From Siderastrea radians (Eukaryota; Cnidaria; Anthozoa; Scleractinia; Rhizangiidae): 64,000 bases of DNA. The stretch is taken from NCBI GenBank assembly GCA_964017195.1, contig OZ024894.1, forward strand, positions 2,614,847 through 2,678,846. The letters run 5' to 3'. Made by a program: the position numbers and the translations under genes. The notes beneath the pieces are model-generated. The model saw only the letters and a list, made by a program, of their open reading frames with translations. It was not told the origin of the DNA and ran no database searches. The stretch's first letter is position 1. Each line of letters starts with the position of its first letter. Below, one piece after another: positions 58,795 through 64,000 of the stretch.

Positions 58795-59830
58795 AGCCAT
58801 TGTACACGATGATTGAGTCTCACACGCAAACTAAGCCCGTTGCTACTACGAAACCTCAATTTCCAGCCATGTTCCCAGTCGTCCTCGGCGCGTAATCAAA
58901 TGCTATCACGCTCGGTTTCAAGCCTCCCGCAGTCACTCGATAGCGCATTAAGGCCTGGGGACGAGGCTACTCAATTTTATAACACGAACACGCATCCAGA
59001 TTTATTTCGAGTTTAAACAGGACGAAGCAAAATATAACGAATGGTTATAAGCAGTCGATCAAATCGCAGGAAAATGTTCTTAGAGGAGCATTTTTACATT
59101 TTGTACATAGTAGTTTCTGTATAAATGTTGAGCAGCCAAACAGTGGTTCAATTATAATTAAAGTCAGACTCGTTGACCCGTAATTTGTCCTCATAAGTCT
59201 GAGATCGAGAAATGCAAGGAATATTTACCTCGTCAGGTAACATATCACATCAGTTTTGAGTGGATAATAAATTCTGCATCAGATATTAATTTCCAGACCT
59301 AGCATTGCAACCACAATTTTTTTTGTACAAAAATATGCTATCAATATGATGTATAAAGATGCCGATTTATTTAGTTAGCTGGTTATTGTACTTGCTTAAT
59401 TTCTACCATCTCTGCATGTTAATTTTTAACCTAATTATTTTCTCTGTACTTAATTTCAAATTTTCAAATAATTAAAGTCCTGATAACACTTAATCTGTGA
59501 TCACAGACAGAAAATTACAACTTAAAATTACGCCCTAAAATTACTTGGCAACCTCGATTAAAAAAGCAGTGGAAGGCCGCTTAGTGCAGAGAATTTGCCT
59601 GACTAAATTTCAAAATTTTTATGAAACTTCATTGTTTCTTTTAATGCTTCATTTGCCAATACAGCCTCTTTTGTGTCTTGAACAAGCATGTTGCCTCGTA
59701 GACAATTTAATCAGTATTGGCCGAGGAAGTTGTTGTTTCGAACACAGTTACAGAGTGTGAATATGATAAAAGTGTACGGAAAATATGCATGGAATTGTGT
59801 AAATAGAACATTGATTTACTTTACCACCCA
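58795..59830. repeat. 3' flank of GPCR pseudogene
   Basis: It aligns with 11,411-12,730, for example GTATTGGCCGAGGAAGTTGTTG (59,715) against GTATTGGCCGAGGGAGTTGTTG (12,631). A short stretch (about 58,860-58,980) is absent from the intact locus. No gene. Confidence 0.6.
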
Positions 59831-60520
59831 ACAAATCGAAACTATTGTAAAGTGAGAAGTATTGAGCCGCTTTGTGGACTAACGTGATTTTACCTTTGTT
59901 TGGTAACAGCATACGTCTTGCTATTGCAATTTATGATTTATTATTCTTTTCACGGGGGAACTTGAACTTGAACTTAAGGTTTATTTTCATAGTTATTTAC
60001 TAGAAGCATTTACGAAAAATATGCCACGCACACCTTGATCGCCAGCTGTGAATACAAGATACGTTGCTTTAAAAAGGAGCGACAAAACGCACAAATAGAG
60101 AAATCAGGCCTCGTTGTGGCTTAATTGCAAGATTGTGCAAGCATGACACAAACAAACCAATGAATTCTATTGATCTCAATGCCGGTAACACAATTGCTAA
60201 TAGAAATCTTGTATCTTGTAGAAACGCAACTGGGGTGAAAGGACCGTTATTAACGAATAATTGGTATGCCTATAGTCACATTTTTTTTCACTTTTTGTTC
60301 CCCACTCAGCAAATGAGGTGATCGAATCGACAATAACGAGTGATTGATATGCCTTCTCTGTCACATTTTTTCAACATTCTGTTTTTTAATATTCAAATTG
60401 TTGCTACCCTTTTGTAATCCCTTTTGAAATTATTGTATACAAGCGACGAACATAAACAAAGCTGAATCATCTCTTCCTTGGAATTAGATTTTAATTTTAA
60501 TTCTAATTCAGTTCCTTGTT
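59831..60520. other. Unassigned, upstream of secreted-protein gene
   Basis: No gene was supported. GAAAGGACCGTTATTAACG at about 60,238 resembles the 50.2-kb family segment (AAAGGTCCGTTAATTATCG), so a very diverged copy may lie here. Confidence 0.35.
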
Positions 60521-60590
60521 CTCTACGATATAAACTGACCAATGAGGTTGGATAGATTTTAATACCAGACTTCTAAGGTGTTACCTTAAA

Positions 60591-60672
60591 GGTGTATATG
60601 ACGCTGCCTGGGCTTAGCGTGGAGCACTGATACTTTCGATCGCCGTCTAGTAAGAACTCAGCACAGAAATCA
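60591..60672 (+). promoter_or_regulatory. Possible core promoter and leader
   Basis: GTGTATATGACG (about 60,591-60,602) is a weak TATA-like box ~70-80 bases before the ATG at 60,673; with a start site some 30 bases downstream the leader would be ~45 bases. A stronger TATAAA lies further up at 60,529-60,534. Neither is proven. Confidence 0.3.
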
Positions 60673-62868
60673 ATGAGGAAAGTTCTGCAACTCGTACTGG
60701 TGCTGGCGTTTGCCAGTGCCATCAATAGCGAACAGAATTCTTTGGAGGACGCAGAAGGCTTGCGAGAAATAACGACACCAGAAAATGACGATTTACAGGA
60801 GATGTTTGAACCTGAGGTAAGATTTTTTTGTGTAGTAAGCTTAGTATCTTCAGCATTACTTCCACGCTTAGAGCGTCAGTATTACCTTTTGCGTTTTCTC
60901 ATTACTTGCATTTAAGCCATTTAACTCAATGGGGCGATTAACGGATTGAAATTAGGACTAAAACAACGATTTGCTGTTAGAGGTTAAAAAGCGCAGTAGA
61001 ATATCTCAAATTTGCAGTTATATAACAGCGCACTGGTTTAGAAAATGGCCTGTTATGATAAGAAAATGTTACGGAGGGATTAAAAAAGCTAACACGCAAA
61101 GAGACATAAAGTTAACGATTTTTCCCAATGTTTTGGTTTTTAAAGACCGATTTAATTTCTACGCTCTGATTTATCCGGGCTATGCAATGTGGATTTTCAC
61201 GTGTTTGGGTAAAAAGATGAGGTTAAATTCAAAATTAGACACATTTTATTGTACACGAAATGCTCCTCGGTCATCAAGAGCTGCAAGGAAACCGAATGAG
61301 TTTCTTAAAGGGATAACAAGCCATAATCGTTTTCTGGCGATTTCTGTAAGAAACAAAGAAGAAACGTTCAACGTTAGCATAACGTTTTCACGTTTTCACG
61401 TTGTAGAAGCTTAAGCGCTGTCAAACTGCTTCAGTTCATGTTTGCGCTTAACCTTATTCTGCCTGCGGGGGCACATTGTGCCCGCGCTGACTGTAACGAA
61501 TTTTAACTCGTAAACGGCTGGACGAATAATCACCAAATCTCGTGACTTTTCCTAAAATTTATAAGAAAATTTTCCTGTGTCACTGACGTGTCTATGATGA
61601 TTGACGTTTCCATAGCAACCGTGTACTCAGAAGTGTATTTTGACTCTTTCCTGTCTTTTTTCAGTCTTTTTCCAGTTTTTTCGCCTTCGTTTGTAAGAAG
61701 GATATATTTTTTTACTTTTGTGTGCTTGTTTTGACTAAGTATGTTTCTTAGAACAAAATCGTATGTTTTTTGGTGACGTCATGGTCAGCTGTATGACTGC
61801 AGAATTGGGATTCAAGATGGCGGCCTCAAATTCAAAATGGCTGGTTTGTGACGTTATTGAGACGTCACGACACGTCATAAGCCCAATCTGTTAATCTAAT
61901 GACGTGCTAAAAACGTGCCAAGTTTCATCGCTTTAATACTTTTCGAGATCTTTGTGCCCCCCCCGCCCTCCCCAGGCTCAGAAACTCAAAAGAGCCCATG
62001 CAGAAAATAGGGTTAAAATACGTTTCTAGAGAATACCAGGCTTTACTAAGAAAAGGTACCAAAAATGAACTTTGTCTGCGATCGCTACGTCACTGCTTTC
62101 TGGTGTTATTAAAGGGTCAAACCTTCATAAGAACTAACATTTATTTTAAAAAAATTAAACGTAGTTCTAATGACGTTTCGGGTTTATTTTTTCAGAAATA
62201 TTTTTGCGTAAAGAAGAAGTTCATTCCTTGTGACGGACAATACTCGACAAAGCTGGTTATTTACAAAATATTTTGCAAAGGCCTCGACAACTAAAACTGA
62301 GTCGACAAATCTTATTGCCCGATACAGCTTTTCCATAGATAGGTTATCAAAACAATATCGATAAACGATAAAATATCTTTCTGCCAATGCGTTGAATTCA
62401 GTTGTCCGCTGCACATGCCAGGAGCAGGTGTGTGTGTTTGCACTGTTTTACGTTAATATTGTAATTAAGGACGGTGCCTCCTTTTGTTACTCCTAGATAT
62501 TCGGGTTTCGTAAGGAATTTTCCTACAAATACAAAGGTATTTTTGGGCGGCTAATTATGACTATGTGGAAAAAGTAGATCGTAGCAAGGGCTTTCAGATC
62601 CAAAAAGAAAATCGGAGGTAACCGTACCACGCATTTTTAAGACATGCCAACCATTCTTTGTATTTTGGAGCCTTTTAAGAATCACGGTTGCTCAATTATT
62701 TCTGAAAAATGCGTGGCTACCCACATTTTTCTTTTTAGATTCCAATCACCCTTGCTAAGATCGGCCTTTTCCCTATAGTCATAACCTTTGCAAAAATATC
62801 GTCTCTGTTAGGAAGCACGGTCTTAATACTAAATTCATGCTATGTCTTTCTTTCTTCTTCTTCTTCTT

Positions 62869-62939
<71 letters not shown>

Positions 62940-63387
62940 ACAGATGGTGTTAGGAGACGCAAGGCGCCCTCTTCCCAGCAGGTTTCCCTTCCCATCAGGA
63001 TGGCCTCGTCCAACAGGATTTCCCCGTCCTTCAGGATCGCCTCGTCCCAGCAGGTTTCCCCCTCCATCAGGATGGCCGCGTCCGTCATGGTTTCCCCGTC
63101 CTTCAGGATGGCCTCGTCCAACAGGATTTCCCCGCCCATCAGGATGGCCTCTTCCCAGTTGGCGCCCTAGTTGGCGTTCGACTTACCGTCCCAGTTGGCG
63201 TCCCAGCGGCCGCCCCAGTTGGCGTCCCAGCGGCCGCCCCAGTTGTCGACCCAGCGGCCGCCCCAGTTGGCGTCCCAGTTGGCGTCCCAGTTGGCGTCCC
63301 AGTTGGCGTCCCAGTTGGCGTCCCAGCGGCCGCCCCAGTTGGCGTCCCAGTTACCGTCCCAGCTACCGTCCCAGTTCATTGTCCTAG
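60673..63387 (+). CDS. Secreted Arg/Trp/Pro-rich repeat protein, 195 aa
   Basis: Two exons: 60,673-60,816 and 62,944-63,387, joined in phase 0. Exon 1 ends CCTGAG|GTAAGA; exon 2 starts after a T-rich tract and CAACAG. Residues 1-16 form a signal peptide (basic start, hydrophobic core, FASA before the cut). Residues 17-54 are strongly acidic and end in a dibasic RR (55-56). Then come about ten hexapeptides of [F/W]PRPSG type (62-121) and about sixteen RPSX tetrapeptides (130-193; X mostly W or G), with roughly 29 Arg and 15 Trp, one Cys and no acidic residue or Lys after 56. The stop is TAG, and AATAAA at 63,547 is a good poly(A) signal. The layout signal/acidic pro-part/dibasic site/cationic repeats recalls antimicrobial or neuropeptide precursors. 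A structural matrix protein is the main alternative. Function is inferred. Confidence 0.75.
62469..62822. mobile_element. 354-bp TTAA-flanked MITE in intron
   Basis: TTAA at 62,465-62,468 and 62,823-62,826 flank GGACGGTGCC and, at the other end, GGAAGCACGGTC, imperfect inverted ends. Inner words AATGCGTGG and CCACGCATTTTT are also inverted. Probably a piggyBac-type non-autonomous copy. Confidence 0.65.
62843..62938. repeat. TTC/TTA microsatellite at splice acceptor
   Basis: About 17 TTC units pass into about 16 TTA units and end five bases before the exon-2 acceptor CAG. It supplies the pyrimidine-rich tract. Confidence 0.95.
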
Positions 63388-63546
63388 CTGGCATCCCAAC
63401 TGGCGTCCCACGTTGCGTTCAAGTGGTCGCTATAGGGAATGGCTTAATGGACATTCCACTTTCCACCTAAATTTCCGTGCCTGGAGGTTGTTCAATGGAG
63501 AAATGAAATGGAAAGCAGTTGAAACTTGTGGGTTACTTTTAAAGGG

Positions 63547-63552
63547 AATAAA
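63547..63552 (+). terminator. Poly(A) signal of the secreted-protein gene
   Basis: AATAAA lies 160 bases after the stop codon, the first canonical signal downstream. Confidence 0.6.
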
Positions 63553-63855
63553 GCATTGAAAAATCATTGCAGTAAGTGTTTTATCTCTTTTTAAATCACT
63601 TGTCCTATGGTTAACTATGAGAACGTTTTTCTTTTTTTCATGATTGGTTAGCAAAATGTGACTGAAAATGTCATAGAACGTGTTAAGAAGTCTCCTATTA
63701 ATCAGGAAGAGAATATCACCATGAGTCGTTCCTCTACACGGGACTAACTCCACATAAAATATGGAGGGACGTTTATTTTGACCATTTCCAGTTTTGCTCA
63801 AACCTTAGCGACATTTACTTTGCTCTTAATCATTCAGCGAAACAGGATGAAACTT
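63553..63855. other. Downstream flank, no gene recognised
   Basis: AT-rich DNA; the minus-strand frame 63,801-63,430 runs antisense through the 3' end of the secreted-protein gene and has no domain. Confidence 0.4.
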
Positions 63856-63859
63856 GCCA

Positions 63860-63935
63860 GAACTACATACCTTCGACATCTCGAACCTCGGACCCATGCC
63901 CTTGGATTCTCTTACCACGGAGCTACAGGAAGACA
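63860..63935 (-). repeat. tRNA-like segment, probably a SINE head
   Basis: On the minus strand TAGCTCCGTGGTAAGAG (63,925 leftward) matches the tRNA A box and GGTTCGAGAT (63,887 leftward) the B box, 27 bases apart. The acceptor stem is not convincing and the B box departs from consensus, so a tRNA-derived SINE or decayed tRNA is likelier than a functional tRNA gene. Confidence 0.4.
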
Positions 63936-64000
63936 GATGCATGGCGAGCTGGTTGTAGTTTTTACAAACCTACAGGATACTAAATCTTATGCTGCTAAAC

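Larger units (their letters stand above)
60817..62943. other. Intron of the secreted-protein gene
   Basis: The GT...AG intron of 2,127 bases contains an unassigned open frame (60,971-61,414), a repeat-like stretch with several GACGTCA words ending in a C-run (about 61,450-61,975), a TTAA-flanked MITE and a TTC/TTA microsatellite against the acceptor. Confidence 0.65.

Noticed and set aside
62933..63394. Minus-strand frames rich in NWDANW or GETC-like repeats over the secreted-protein exon
   Set aside because: They are antisense shadows of the plus-strand repeat, which has a signal-peptide exon, matching splice phase and a poly(A) signal.

Overview
The window looks like nuclear DNA of an animal, most likely an anthozoan cnidarian such as a coral or sea anemone. 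It is AT-rich, gene-poor and intron-bearing, it carries a class A rhodopsin-like receptor, and it is crowded with small inverted-repeat transposons. Nothing in it is bacterial: no operons, ribosome binding sites or CRISPR arrays. The organism assignment is inference from style; no marker gene fixes the species.

Left part (1-12,509). A GPCR locus. A probable non-coding first exon ends near 2,432. The whole receptor (339 aa) is encoded in one exon at 10,391-11,410. The presumed intron holds a 5.4-kb TA-flanked inverted-repeat element (3,918-9,301) with a second, TTAA-flanked element nested in it (6,338-7,515).

Middle (12,510-40,116). A head-to-tail segmental duplication. Copy 1 is 12,510-29,347 and copy 2 is 29,345-40,116. 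The copies differ by insertions. Copy 1 carries two tandem copies of a ~2-kb repeat (called X here), one of them split by a 4.8-kb TTAA element, plus a 684-bp MITE. Copy 2 carries a ~620-bp insertion and a 2.7-kb element with ~600-bp inverted repeats that contains a PIF1-type helicase fragment. Because one copy is empty where the other is filled, several target-site duplications can be read directly.

Right of that lie the 3' end of a Penelope-like retroelement on the minus strand with a hammerhead-ribozyme-like motif (40,640-41,110) and about 6.2 kb of a 15-bp minisatellite in two arrays (41,317-42,890 and 43,722-48,308). Diverged minus-strand first-exon-like segments with a conserved TATA-to-ATG spacing follow (around 40.2, 50.2 and 51.7 kb).

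Right end (54,260-64,000). Remnants of further GPCR units: a receptor 3' flank without its coding region (54,720-55,440), then a GPCR pseudogene (57,526-58,794) broken by a LINE fragment. Next comes a well-supported two-exon gene (60,673-63,387) for a secreted 195-aa protein with a signal peptide, an acidic segment, a dibasic site and a long Arg/Trp/Pro-rich repeat domain. That gene is the most attractive candidate for something new. The window therefore reads as a receptor gene cluster broken up by duplication and transposition, with one secreted-peptide gene beside it, not as a set of genes in one pathway.
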